14,828 nucleotides of DNA, from positions 1-14,828 of the forward strand of contig CAOKRZ010000016.1 in assembly GCA_948471335.1 (NCBI GenBank). Direction: 5' to 3'. Shown here in pieces: positions 5,111 through 13,296 of the stretch. Position 1 is the stretch's first letter; each line of letters opens with the position of its first letter. The position numbers and the translations under genes were made by a program. The notes under the pieces were generated by a model. The model saw nothing but the letters and a program-made list of their open reading frames with translations. It made no database searches and had not been told where the DNA came from. Source of the stretch: an uncultured Christensenella sp. Its GTDB lineage: Bacteria; Bacillota; Clostridia; Christensenellales; UBA1242.

Positions 5111-8100
5111 TTATTTTATTTTCACATTGCTTTCGCCTAGAAGCCCGGTCAGCTCGTTGATCAGATAGTTGTTAAGCTCCACTTTAGAACTGAAAGAAAA
5201 GGCATTTCCTGTTGAATAGCATTTGATGACAACAGGCGCTTTCCCTGGATATGACAATATGATGTTTTTGACTCTTTGATATATATCAATATCTTTTGTA
5301 TCAAATCTAAGATAGAGTTTTTGCACTTTTTCTTCAACTTCTTCCTCAGCTTTCTTCCAAGGAATCAAAGCGTCAACAACAATGACAGGGCTTTTGCCGT
5401 CTCTGATAGAAACATGCCCTTTTACTGTGAGAAGCGCATCTTCTTCAATAAGGTCTTGATAGCGATTAAACATATTTGGGAATACAACCGCATCAAAAGT
5501 TCCTTCAAGATCTTCAATTGTGATGAAAGCGATGTTCTTACCAGAAAGACGTTTGACAGCTGTCACTACGCCGCCGCAAACAACATTTTGTCCATCCTTC
5601 ACGGCTTCTTCCTTTGCTTCCCCCACGTCGACAGGCAGTATTTCATCGCCGTCATTGTTGCCATAATATTCTTCATCATCTTCAGAATCCATTCCTTCGT
5701 CTTTTGCGAAAGAGTCATGTTCTTCTTTGGAAATCATGCTTGAATTGAAATTGAACTTTTCAAACTTGTCAAGATAGTCATCAAGCGGATGCCCTGACAA
5801 GTATATTCCAACATATTCTTTTTCTTGCTTCAAAAGTGTCTCTTTGTTGTATTCTTTTATATTTGGATATTCAATTGCATTTGCAACTTCAGCGATCTCT
5901 TCAAAAGTTTCAAACATTGAAGTTTGTCCATTTGATGTGCTTTTCTTATCTTGAATTGCCCTGTCAATAACCATTGCATGCACTGCAACAAGCTTTGAAC
6001 GATAGATTCCAAACTGGTCAAATGCGCCACCAAGAATCAAGCTTTCAACTGTTCTTTTGTTAAGTGATCCATAAGAAACCATTCTCTGAACAAAGTCTTC
6101 AAAACTTTTGAAGAGCCCGTTTTTGTTTCTCTCTTCAACTATTTGGTCAACCACGCCTGTTCCGACATGTTTAAGCGCACCAAGTCCAAAACGCATATTT
6201 CCGTTTTCAACTTTAAACTCTGTGTATGACTTGTTGATGTCAGGCGGATAGACTTCAAAGCCTTCCATTTTTGCATAGTTTGTGTAACGCTTAATAAGGT
6301 CAGCATAAGTGATTCTGTTGTTCAAAACGGCTGTTAAATATTCAATTTCATAATGCGCTTTAAGGTATGCTGTTTGATATGCAACATAAGCATAAGCAGC
6401 AGCATGAGATTTGTTGAAGGCATAGCCCGCAAACTTTGCCATTTGGTCAAACACTTTGCTTGCCACTTGTTCGTCATGACCAAGAGCGATCGCACCAGGA
6501 ATAGGCTTTTTCTTGCCTTCAGGATCAGTCCAGCCATACAAGAATTTTTTGCGTTCTGGAGGAAGTTTCTCAGGCTTTTTCTTACCCATGATTCTTCGCA
6601 CGTTATCCGCCCCACCAAGTGAGAATCCTGCCATAACCTGGAAGATTTTCATAACCTGCTCTTGATAAACGATACAGCCATAAGTGGTTGACAAAATTGG
6701 CTCAAGACAAGGATCGTCGTATTCAATGCTTTCAGGGTTTTTCTTACCCTTAACAAATTTTGGAATAAAGTCCATCGGACCTGGTCGATAAAGGCTGATT
6801 CCGGCGATAACGTCTTCAAGACAAGTCGGCTGCAGGTCCATCATGAACTTCTTCATACCTCCACTTTCCAATTGGAAAATGGTCATAGTATTACCTGATG
6901 AAATAAGTTCAAAAACAGCAGGATCGTTGTATTCCATCTTTGTGAAATCAATTTCAACGCCATGGTCTTCTTTGATATAGTCAATTGCCTTTTTGATGTC
7001 GGTAAGAGTTCTAAGTCCCAAAAAGTCCATTTTAAGAAGCCCGAGGTGTTCAAGCTCAGTCATATCAAACTGAGTGATAACGTCCTCTCCACTTTTCGCC
7101 ATTGGAACGTTATCAAAAACTGGAGTTGGAGAGATAAGAACGCCTGCTGCGTGCATAGAAACATTTCGAGGCACGCCTTCAAGCTTGATTGCCATGTCAA
7201 CAATCTTTTTGATCATATCATCTTCATCATACATTTGTTTAAGCGATGGAATGATAAATTTTTCGTCACCCTCATTATCGCTCTGCCCAAAATAGTATTT
7301 TAAAACTGGTGGTTTTTTAAGTGGCTTCCCAGGGATTTCCTTTGTGATCTTATCTACTTCTGAATATGGATAGCGAAGAACTCTCGCAACGTCTTTTATG
7401 GCGTTCTTTGCCTGCATATTTCCAAAAGTCACGATGTTGGAAACGTGATCATAGCCATAGCGGCGTTTTGAATATTCAATAACTTCGCCACGACGATCTT
7501 TACAAAAGTCAACGTCAAAGTCGGGCATTGATACACGCTCAGGATTGATAAAACGGTCAAAAAAGAGTTCATAACGCATTGGATCGACTTGCGTTATGCC
7601 CGTTGTATAAGCGACCAAGCTTCCCGCACCAGAACCTCTGCCTGGACCGACAGGAATTCCATTTTCTCTTGCAAAATTGATATAGTCCCACACAACGAGG
7701 AAGTATTCAACAAACCCAAGCTTATGGATTGTTGTAAGTTCCATTTCAATACGCTCTTTAAGCTCTGGAGTGATTTCTTTATAGTTTCTCTCTAAGCCTT
7801 CATAAGCCATTCTTCTAAGAAATGTGTAGGCGTCTTCCCCTGTATCAGGCAAATAGACAGGGATGAAGTTTTCGCTTGCCCCAAGTTGATCTTCAACTGG
7901 AACATTTGCATTGCCGCCTTCCGCTGCCTCACGAAGAGATTTTGTCCTTATTGTCACGTTGCATTTTTCAGCAATTTCATTTGTGCGGTCAAGCGCTTCA
8001 ATAAAGCCTGGCAACGCTTCTTCCATTTCTTCATAAGTTTTAAGATAAAACTCGTTTGTTGAGAACCTCATTCTTTCAGGATCATCATAAGTTTTTCCCA

Positions 8101-8764
8101 TTTGCACGCACATAAGGATGTCTTGAAGTTCGGCGTCTTCTTTGTTGAGATAATGCACGTCGTTTGTGGCAACAAGTTTGATGTCAAGTCTTTCTGACAT
8201 CTCGGCAAGTTTCAACAAAACTTCTTTCTGCTCTGGTATGCCATGATCTTGAATTTCGAGGTAAAAATCATCCTTAAAAATTTCTTTAAGTTTAAGTGCA
8301 AGCTTATCAGCTTCATCAAACTGTCTTTTCAAAATGTATTGTGGAATATGTCCTGCAAGACAAGCGGAAAGGCAAATAAGCCCTTCTGAATATTCTTCGA
8401 GAAGCTTATAGTCAATTCTTGGGTGAAAATATCTTCCATCCAAAAACGCGAAAGAAGAAAGTTTTAAAAGGTTTTGATAGCCAGTGTTGTTTTTCGCAAG
8501 AAGAATAAGATGGGCAGTGTCTTCACGGTTTGAGCGTGATTTCATGTCATGAGTAATATAAAATTCTTGGCCAATGATTGGCTTAATCCCTTTCGTTACG
8601 CATGCTTCAAAAAATTTCAGTGCACCATACATATTCCCGTGGTCAGTGATTGCAACAGCCTTCCAGCCGCGATCTTTGACCATGCTTACAAGTTTTTCAA
8701 TTCTCGCAAGTCCGTCAAGCAAGCTGTACTCTGTGTGAACATGCAAGTGAACAAATTCTTTCAT
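5111..8764 (-). CDS. dnaE: DNA polymerase III alpha subunit DnaE
   Basis: Catalytic subunit of a C-family replicative DNA polymerase. Length 1217 residues, within or slightly above the DnaE range. Domains in order: a PHP domain (1-275; HLHVHTEYSLLDG at 6-18, ITDHGNM, GQEFY, NDVHYL) that keeps its metal-binding histidines and aspartates; palm with GPGRGSGAGS (373-382), PDFDVDF (414-420) and LLKMDFLGL with D580, supplying the catalytic acids; fingers with YQEQVM (700-705) and FAGYAFNKSHAAAYA (778-792); helix-hairpin-helix region at about 855-915; OB fold at 1061-1132; and a C-terminal domain at 1148-1217. Just before the OB fold lies a very acidic, low-complexity linker (about 1015-1058). The start ATG has AAGGAG 8 nt upstream. 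It follows whiA by 39 nt in the same unit. In low-GC Gram-positives a PolC-type enzyme may share the replicative work; none is in this window. Confidence 0.97.
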   Translation of the reverse strand: MKEFVHLHVHTEYSLLDGLARIEKLVSMVKDRGWKAVAITDHGNMYGALKFFEACVTKGIKPIIGQEFYITHDMKSRSNREDTAHLILLAKNNTGYQNLLKLSSFAFLDGRYFHPRIDYKLLEEYSEGLICLSACLAGHIPQYILKRQFDEADKLALKLKEIFKDDFYLEIQDHGIPEQKEVLLKLAEMSERLDIKLVATNDVHYLNKEDAELQDILMCVQMGKTYDDPERMRFSTNEFYLKTYEEMEEALPGFIEALDRTNEIAEKCNVTIRTKSLREAAEGGNANVPVEDQLGASENFIPVYLPDTGEDAYTFLRRMAYEGLERNYKEITPELKERIEMELTTIHKLGFVEYFLVVWDYINFARENGIPVGPGRGSGAGSLVAYTTGITQVDPMRYELFFDRFINPERVSMPDFDVDFCKDRRGEVIEYSKRRYGYDHVSNIVTFGNMQAKNAIKDVARVLRYPYSEVDKITKEIPGKPLKKPPVLKYYFGQSDNEGDEKFIIPSLKQMYDEDDMIKKIVDMAIKLEGVPRNVSMHAAGVLISPTPVFDNVPMAKSGEDVITQFDMTELEHLGLLKMDFLGLRTLTDIKKAIDYIKEDHGVEIDFTKMEYNDPAVFELISSGNTMTIFQLESGGMKKFMMDLQPTCLEDVIAGISLYRPGPMDFIPKFVKGKKNPESIEYDDPCLEPILSTTYGCIVYQEQVMKIFQVMAGFSLGGADNVRRIMGKKKPEKLPPERKKFLYGWTDPEGKKKPIPGAIALGHDEQVASKVFDQMAKFAGYAFNKSHAAAYAYVAYQTAYLKAHYEIEYLTAVLNNRITYADLIKRYTNYAKMEGFEVYPPDINKSYTEFKVENGNMRFGLGALKHVGTGVVDQIVEERNKNGLFKSFEDFVQRMVSYGSLNKRTVESLILGGAFDQFGIYRSKLVAVHAMVIDRAIQDKKSTSNGQTSMFETFEEIAEVANAIEYPNIKEYNKETLLKQEKEYVGIYLSGHPLDDYLDKFEKFNFNSSMISKEEHDSFAKDEGMDSEDDEEYYGNNDGDEILPVDVGEAKEEAVKDGQNVVCGGVVTAVKRLSGKNIAFITIEDLEGTFDAVVFPNMFNRYQDLIEEDALLTVKGHVSIRDGKSPVIVVDALIPWKKAEEEVEEKVQKLYLRFDTKDIDIYQRVKNIILSYPGKAPVVIKCYSTGNAFSFSSKVELNNYLINELTGLLGESNVKIK

Positions 8765-8803
8765 CTCTTCTCCTTTTAAAATTTCTTCATTTTTCTTTCT
8801 TAA

Positions 8804-9769
8804 TTATTTTTCTTTTAAAATGTCAGCAATTTTGATAAGCCGTCTAAATCTGTGATTAAGTCCGCTTTTTGTAAGCCGAATTGTCGAAAGCTTCAGAAGT
8901 TCTTCCATGCTTTCTTGCTGATTGGCAAGTCTTAACACAGCCACCTCTTGCAAGTCTTCTGGAAGACTGTCAAGCCCGATCTTTCGGTTTATAAGATTGA
9001 TCGCCTCAACTTGCTTCATGCTTGCTTCAATTGTTTTGTTTATGTTTGCATTGATGCAATTGACTTGACGATTAACCGTGTTTCTAAGCCCTCTGTTTGC
9101 CATTTCGTTTGACAAGTTCAAGACACTTTGACCAGCGCCAACAAGTGCCAAAAGGTCCTTGATCGCTTCAGAGTCTTTAAGATAAAGCACAAAAACTTTT
9201 TTACGCTCAACAAGTTTTGAAACAATTCCAAACTCGCTTAAAAGTTCTTGCAAGTCTTTTAAAAACTCGTATGTGTGCGATGCGAACTCAAGGTGATAGC
9301 CAGTCGTCGCAGTCTGCGAGCCAAGTTCACTAAGCTTAATGCTTGAAGTTGAGCAGCCAAGATATGCACCAATGACAAAATGCCTCTTGCCTTCTTCGTC
9401 TTGAATAATGTTTCGATCAATATTTCTTTTAATGCTGAGCCCTTCTCCAAATTCCAAAATTCCACAGTCAATCAGTACCCTCTCCGAAATGCTTAGTGGA
9501 AACATAATGCGATAATAAGTTGTTTTATTTATGATATAGTCATCGCTTATTTCAAGAGTTAAGCTGTCGCCATAGAGTTTCTTAACAATTGCATTTGCAT
9601 AGTCAAAAATTTCTTTGAGATCAGTCACAAGATCTGCTCGGAGTCCTTCATTGTTTTTGGTCAGTTGTCCGCAAGCATGAAAAAGACCCGATAGAAGTGC
9701 AATGCCACAGTCTGCGTCTTCAATCGGTGACTCCATTATTTCAAATTTTGAATCTTTTGAGAAACTCAA
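8804..9769 (-). CDS. whiA: DNA-binding protein WhiA, TTG start
   Basis: Regulator conserved in Gram-positive bacteria: a sporulation transcription factor in Streptomyces, and linked to cell division and chromosome segregation in Bacillus. The 321-residue length is normal. The N-terminal part is the degenerate LAGLIDADG homing-endonuclease fold (about 1-260), with FVIGAYLGCSTSS (131-143), GYHLEF (157-162) and NRQVNCINANINKT (233-246). The C-terminal helix-turn-helix is at 268-315, with LPEDLQEVAVLRL and LTKSGLNHRFRRL. The start is a TTG at 9769, chosen because it gives the family's MSFS N-terminus, has AGAGG about 8 nt upstream and leaves 3 nt after the PHP gene stop. Tight spacing on both sides puts it in one transcript with the PHP gene and dnaE. 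Confidence 0.95.
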   Translation of the reverse strand: MSFSKDSKFEIMESPIEDADCGIALLSGLFHACGQLTKNNEGLRADLVTDLKEIFDYANAIVKKLYGDSLTLEISDDYIINKTTYYRIMFPLSISERVLIDCGILEFGEGLSIKRNIDRNIIQDEEGKRHFVIGAYLGCSTSSIKLSELGSQTATTGYHLEFASHTYEFLKDLQELLSEFGIVSKLVERKKVFVLYLKDSEAIKDLLALVGAGQSVLNLSNEMANRGLRNTVNRQVNCINANINKTIEASMKQVEAINLINRKIGLDSLPEDLQEVAVLRLANQQESMEELLKLSTIRLTKSGLNHRFRRLIKIADILKEK

Positions 9770-9772
9770 AGT

Positions 9773-10534
9773 TTAACCTCTTTTGTTATGGAATTTTGGC
9801 AACTTGTCCACATTTGCGATTTGCGAAAGTGGAATGCCGAGTTTAAATATCAAATTTAGTCCTTGATTACATTCGCCAACTCTATCAGGAGTATGCGCAT
9901 CAGAACCAAGAATAAACTTAACGCCCTCTCCAGCCATGATGTCAAGATCACGCTCGGAAACATTTATTCTTTTTCCGTTAAGTTCAATATACGTTCCTTT
10001 TTCTTTGGCAAGTTTTGCAACTGCCAAGGCATCGACTGGAAATTCGTAGTTTATATGGGTGATAATGTCAATAGGATATTTGTCAAGGGCTTTCAAATAA
10101 GCTGTTGTATTTCGATTTATTCTCTCTTTGCTTGGCGCAAAAGGAGTCCCAATAAGATGTGGAAGGCTAAGCTTCCAAAAATCTTCATTTCGATCCATGT
10201 GAACCAGTTTATGAAAACCCATTGAAAGCACATCAAGAAATTCAAAATCTTCAACTTTGACGTCTATGTTTCCATTTTGAGAAATAAGGTTTGCTTCCAC
10301 TCCCAAAAGGATATCCACACCAGTAACTTCTTTGGCGTTTAGGATGTCTTCTTTTATATCTTGTATATCTCGTCTTCTTATGCCAAAAAGCATATGGTTA
10401 AAGCCATGGTCAGTGATGGCGATTTGCTTAAGCCCTTTTTCGTTTGCAACTGATGCATTTTCAAGCACTGTCCCTTTGCCATGACCATGACGAGAATATT
10501 TTGTGTGTGTATGATAATCCCCTAAGATGTTCAT
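9773..10534 (-). CDS. PHP-domain metal-dependent phosphoesterase
   Basis: Stand-alone PHP-fold hydrolase (polymerase and histidinol phosphatase family), similar in layout to YcdX and the PHP domains of PolX. The metal ligands are visible: HTH at 8-10, H16 and H18 in the SRHGHGKG loop, D42-H43 in ITDHGF, E80 in GVEANL, H108 in GFHKL, H160 in ITHINYEF, and D212 with H214 in GSDAHTPDRVG. The true substrate is unknown; a phosphoester of a sugar, nucleotide or histidinol type is usual for the family. 253 residues, no signal peptide. The ribosome site AGGAG lies 6 nt before the ATG. whiA begins 3 nt after its stop. A histidinol-phosphatase label would be over-specific because no his genes are nearby. 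Confidence 0.88.
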   Translation of the reverse strand: MNILGDYHTHTKYSRHGHGKGTVLENASVANEKGLKQIAITDHGFNHMLFGIRRRDIQDIKEDILNAKEVTGVDILLGVEANLISQNGNIDVKVEDFEFLDVLSMGFHKLVHMDRNEDFWKLSLPHLIGTPFAPSKERINRNTTAYLKALDKYPIDIITHINYEFPVDALAVAKLAKEKGTYIELNGKRINVSERDLDIMAGEGVKFILGSDAHTPDRVGECNQGLNLIFKLGIPLSQIANVDKLPKFHNKRG

Positions 10535-10559
10535 CTTTTCTCCTATTAAACTTAACTAA

Positions 10560-10588
10560 ATTATACAAAACTCTATTTATTTTTGCAA
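10560..10588 (-). promoter_or_regulatory. Internal promoter for PHP-whiA-dnaE, overlapping the end of dtd
   Basis: On the minus strand TTGCAA (10588-10583), a 17-nt spacer and a perfect TATAAT (10565-10560). The -35 lies inside the last codons of dtd, the -10 in the 38-nt gap. It would let the PHP-whiA-dnaE unit be expressed apart from dtd. Confidence 0.65.
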
Positions 10589-11037
10589 GCAATCAGCTCT
10601 TTTGAATCTAAGATTATTGTCACAGGCCCATCATTGTGCTGTTTGATCTGCATATCAGCGCCAAAAACACCGGTCTTAACATCAATTCCATAGGAAAGGA
10701 GAGCTTCTTTCAACTTGTTATACAACATTTCAGCCTGTTCTGGCATTTCCGCATCAAAAAAGCTTGGCCTATTGCCACGAATACAATCAGCATAGAGAGT
10801 GAATTGACTTATAAGCAAGATTTGTCCATTGCATGCCTGCAAATCTAAATTCATTCTTTCATTTTCGTCTTCAAATATTCTCATTTTGGCGATTTTCTTT
10901 GCCAGCAATTCTATTTCCTGCTGTCCATCACCCTTCCCGACGCCAAGATAAACGCAAAATCCTTTGCCAATCTCTGAAATAAGCTGATTGTCAACTGATA
11001 AACTCGCACTTTTTACTCTTTGAATAACTGCTTTCAT
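10573..11037 (-). CDS. dtd: D-aminoacyl-tRNA deacylase
   Basis: Proofreading enzyme that hydrolyses the ester bond of D-aminoacyl-tRNAs and also glycyl-tRNA-Ala, keeping D-amino acids and misacylated tRNA out of translation. 154 residues, the usual length is about 145-150. Both catalytic cross-dimer motifs are present: SQFTL (77-81) and GPVT (137-140) inside NDGPVTIILDS, along with the GxRPSF region at 88-93 (GNRPSF) and TGVFGADM (122-129). It starts at MKAVIQRVKSAS, the family N-terminus, with GAGGAAGG before the ATG. In many Firmicutes dtd follows relA; here it stands first in its unit behind its own promoter. The C-terminal tail KELIACKNK is slightly longer than usual. Confidence 0.96.
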   Translation of the reverse strand: MKAVIQRVKSASLSVDNQLISEIGKGFCVYLGVGKGDGQQEIELLAKKIAKMRIFEDENERMNLDLQACNGQILLISQFTLYADCIRGNRPSFFDAEMPEQAEMLYNKLKEALLSYGIDVKTGVFGADMQIKQHNDGPVTIILDSKELIACKNK

Positions 11038-11055
11038 TTCCTTCCTCTTTTTAAC

Positions 11056-11084
11056 ATTTTATCATAAAACATTTTGATAGCCAA
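11056..11084 (-). promoter_or_regulatory. Promoter of dtd
   Basis: On the minus strand TTGGCT (11084-11079), a 17-nt spacer ending in TGA, and TAAAAT (11061-11056), which makes an extended -10. It lies directly after the terminator of the upstream one-gene unit and 18 nt before the dtd ATG. Confidence 0.6.
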
Positions 11085-11106
11085 ATATAAAAGCCTTAAA
11101 AATCGA

Positions 11107-11132
11107 CAAAAAATCGACTAAATTTAGTCGAT
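11107..11132 (-). terminator. Terminator of the 143-residue orphan gene
   Basis: A perfect 20-bp palindrome, ATCGACTAAA with TTTAGTCGAT (11113-11132), folds as a 7-bp-plus stem and is followed on the minus strand by six T and then another T-rich run. It lies 9 nt after the stop codon of the upstream gene. Confidence 0.85.
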
Positions 11133-11141
11133 CTATCAAAG

Positions 11142-11573
11142 TTATATTAATTTCAAACCTGCGCGCAATTCGTTATCTTCCTGATATACGGCACTTGTTT
11201 TTTTGAACGCATCTGATTGAGTTGCTTGAGTGAGCAGTATATCAAAAAATAAGTTATCCGCAATTGAAATTCTGCGCAAGCCTTCGCCAATTGAAGTTGC
11301 AACGTCATTTATTGAATATAGACTTAGTGGGCAAGACTTCAAGGCATCAACAGGTCTTCTTTTTGCTATGAAAGAAAATGATTTGACAAGATTTTGTGTC
11401 AATTTGATTTGTTTTTGTTTGTCTACAACACCATTCTTTTCAAAAGAAGAAGTGAGCGATTCTTCGCTGTCTTTTTTAAGAATTATTTTTTTCTTTTTCA
11501 CTCTTCCAAACTTAAATATTATTGAGTTGTTGTCACATACGCAGCTATATCCATATTTAAGTAATTCGAACAT
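11142..11573 (-). CDS. Unrecognised 143-residue protein in its own transcription unit
   Basis: I do not recognise this protein. It looks real because it has a near-consensus promoter (11598-11627), a strong ribosome site (AAAGGAG, 6 nt before the ATG), an uninterrupted frame and a terminator 9 nt after the stop. It has no signal peptide or clear transmembrane helix. Residues 1-23 are mixed hydrophobic (with CVC at 11-13), 24-35 form a very basic stretch (RVKKKKIILKK), 36-60 are polar, and 61-118 look helical with a segment ADNLFFDILLTQATQSDAF. It sits between the ribosomal alpha operon and dtd. The N-terminal KYGYSCVCDNNSIIFKF could be a small beta unit. An open frame on the opposite strand covers the same bases but lacks a ribosome site. 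A lineage-specific gene is the likeliest reading. Confidence 0.7.
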   Translation of the reverse strand: MFELLKYGYSCVCDNNSIIFKFGRVKKKKIILKKDSEESLTSSFEKNGVVDKQKQIKLTQNLVKSFSFIAKRRPVDALKSCPLSLYSINDVATSIGEGLRRISIADNLFFDILLTQATQSDAFKKTSAVYQEDNELRAGLKLI

Positions 11574-11597
11574 ACATTTCTCCTTTAATACAATATC

Positions 11598-11627
11598 ATT
11601 CTATTTTAATTTCAAAAATTTTGTCAA
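11598..11627 (-). promoter_or_regulatory. Promoter of the 143-residue orphan gene
   Basis: On the minus strand TTGACA (11627-11622), an 18-nt spacer and TAGAAT (11603-11598), about 24 nt before the ATG. The -35 is perfect and the -10 has five of six consensus bases. The AT-rich stretch upstream (11630-11760) holds nothing else I can identify. Confidence 0.75.
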
Positions 11628-11762
11628 CGCTATTTTTTTACATTTCTTTTCTTTTTTGTCGAAAAGTTTGCTAAGCGCGATATAAAATAATTTCATTAAT
11701 TTTGTTCATTTATTATTACACAATAAAAAAATGCAATTATAAAACTGCAATTTTTTAAAAAT

Positions 11763-11787
11763 AAAAAAGGTCTTGCATTTCAAGACC
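11763..11787 (-). terminator. Terminator of the ribosomal alpha operon
   Basis: On the minus strand GGTCTTG (11787-11781), loop AAATG and CAAGACC (11775-11769) form a perfect 7-bp stem followed by six T (11768-11763). It starts 7 nt after the rplQ stop codon. Confidence 0.88.
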
Positions 11788-11794
11788 ATTTTTA

Positions 11795-12304
11795 TTAGAT
11801 CAATTTGATTCTTACCATTGAAGCAGTATCCCCGCGACGCTCGCCAAGTTTGATGATTCTTGTGTAACCACCGCCTTGACCAACTTCCTTAGCTCTTTGA
11901 GCATATTTTGGGGCATAAACATTGAAAATCTTTTCAAGAAGAGGGTGATTGATGCCTTTTGTTCTTGCAACAAATGCATCTTTGCTCTCTTTTGGTTTTC
12001 TTTGTTCTTGTCTGTCATAAACGTATGACATAATTTGTCTTCTAGCATGCAATTTCTTTGGCCCGTCATTTGAAACAGTTGTCTTAACTTTAACGCCCTT
12101 TTCGTCCTTAATTTCTTTTTCAACTTTAACGATGTCTTCATAAGAGTTGATCGCAAGGGTTAAGATCTTTTCTGCTTGGCTTCTAACTGACTTTGCTCTA
12201 GCTTCTGTTGTTTCAATTTCTCCATACCAGAGAAGGTCAGAAACAAGGCCTCTAATAAGGGCATTTTTTTCTTTGCTTGGTCTTCCCAATTTTGCGTTAG
12301 CCAT
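11795..12304 (-). CDS. rplQ: Large-subunit ribosomal protein L17, long form
   Basis: L17 lies near the exit of the peptide tunnel of the 50S subunit. Family motifs are KLGRPSKEKNALIRGLVSDLL (5-25), IETTEARAKSVR (30-41), KKLHARRQIMSYV (83-95), and the C-terminal GGGYTRIIKLGERRGDTASMVRIKLI. At 169 residues it is about 50 longer than the 120-residue Bacillus protein. Extra sequence lies at about 54-82 (EDIVKVEKEIKDEKGVKVKT and following), where short forms have a few residues, and at about 97-120. Both inserts are charged and lysine-rich. Longer L17 forms exist in other lineages, so this is a lineage trait rather than damage. It starts 20 nt after rpoA with AAAGGAG before the ATG and ends the operon. 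Confidence 0.96.
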   Translation of the reverse strand: MANAKLGRPSKEKNALIRGLVSDLLWYGEIETTEARAKSVRSQAEKILTLAINSYEDIVKVEKEIKDEKGVKVKTTVSNDGPKKLHARRQIMSYVYDRQEQRKPKESKDAFVARTKGINHPLLEKIFNVYAPKYAQRAKEVGQGGGYTRIIKLGERRGDTASMVRIKLI

Positions 12305-12324
12305 AATATTCTCCTTTAAAAAGT

Positions 12325-13275
12325 TTAATCTTCATCTTTGCGAAGTGAGAGTCCATAGCTTTCAAGTTTTGCAATCACTTCATCAATACTCTTGATGCCG
12401 AGGTTTTTCACTTTAAGCATATCAGCTCTTGACTTCTTTGTGAGGTCTTCAATAGTGTTAACACCAGCCCTCTTTAAGCAGTTATAAGAACGAACAGAAA
12501 GATCCATTTCCTCAATTGGAAGTTCCATAAGCTTAATTTGCTTATCTTCTTCACGAGAAACAAGAATTTCCACATTGCTCATTTGAGCGCAAAGTTCAAC
12601 AAAAACTTCGATGTGTTCAACAATGATTTTGCCAGCAAGAGCAACAATTTCTCTTGCAGAAGTTGTGCCGTTTGTTTCAATTTCAAGAACAAGTTTGTCA
12701 AAGTTCACACTTTGTCCAACACGAGTGCTTTCAACGTTGAAGTTCACTTTCTTAACAGGCGAGAAAAGTGAGTCCATAGCGATGAAATCGATGTTTTCAA
12801 ACTTGGTTTTGTTGATTGTGTTTGGAACATATCCTCTTCCATTGCCTACCATGATATCCATGTCAAGCACAGCACCGTCGTCCATAGTGCAAATGTGAAG
12901 ATCTGGATTCAAGATTTCGATATCGCTGTTTTCTTCAAAATCTTTTGCAGTAACTTCACCAGCGCCAGTTTTACGAAGGTGGAGATATGTCACATATTCT
13001 CTGTCCTTATTACTTGATTTAAGCGCCAAAGACTTGAGGTTGAGGATGATGTCAACGACATCCTCAGTCACTCCTCTGATTGTTGAGAATTCATGAGCAA
13101 CGCCAGCAATTCTCACAGCGATTGGAGCAGTTCCTGGAAGAGCAGAGAGAAGAGTTCTTCTCATTGCGTTTCCAAGAGTGATTCCATATCCTTTTTCAAG
13201 AGGCTCAACAGTAAATCTTGCAAAACTTCCATTGTTGTTTTCTTCACAAGAAATTTTAGGTCTTTCCATATTCAT
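12325..13275 (-). CDS. rpoA: DNA-directed RNA polymerase alpha subunit
   Basis: The alpha dimer scaffolds assembly of beta and beta-prime, and its C-terminal domain contacts UP elements and activators. 316 residues, normal. The N-terminal domain contains FTVEPLEKGYGITLGNAMRRTLLSALPG (as 21-48) and GVAHEFSTIRGVTEDV (58-73); the dimer and beta-contact region runs to about 230. The C-terminal domain (250-312) has the two helix-hairpin-helix-like units VRSYNCLKRAGVNTIEDL (261-278) and NLGIKSIDEVI (291-301), which bind DNA. The ATG at 13275 has GGAGGG about 9 nt upstream; a second ATG two codons later is possible. It sits between rpsD and rplQ, the standard clostridial order. Confidence 0.97.
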   Translation of the reverse strand: MNMERPKISCEENNNGSFARFTVEPLEKGYGITLGNAMRRTLLSALPGTAPIAVRIAGVAHEFSTIRGVTEDVVDIILNLKSLALKSSNKDREYVTYLHLRKTGAGEVTAKDFEENSDIEILNPDLHICTMDDGAVLDMDIMVGNGRGYVPNTINKTKFENIDFIAMDSLFSPVKKVNFNVESTRVGQSVNFDKLVLEIETNGTTSAREIVALAGKIIVEHIEVFVELCAQMSNVEILVSREEDKQIKLMELPIEEMDLSVRSYNCLKRAGVNTIEDLTKKSRADMLKVKNLGIKSIDEVIAKLESYGLSLRKDED

Positions 13276-13296
13276 AATATTTTGCCCTCCACTAAA

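Noticed and set aside
5276..8779. Plus-strand open frames within dnaE (for example 5276-5743, 6962-7303, 8549-8779)
   Set aside because: They are shadows of dnaE, low in complexity, and without start signals.
11230..11685. A 151-codon plus-strand open frame opposite the orphan gene
   Set aside because: It begins at a GTG without a ribosome site and covers the promoter of the minus-strand gene, which has complete expression signals. The minus-strand reading is preferred.
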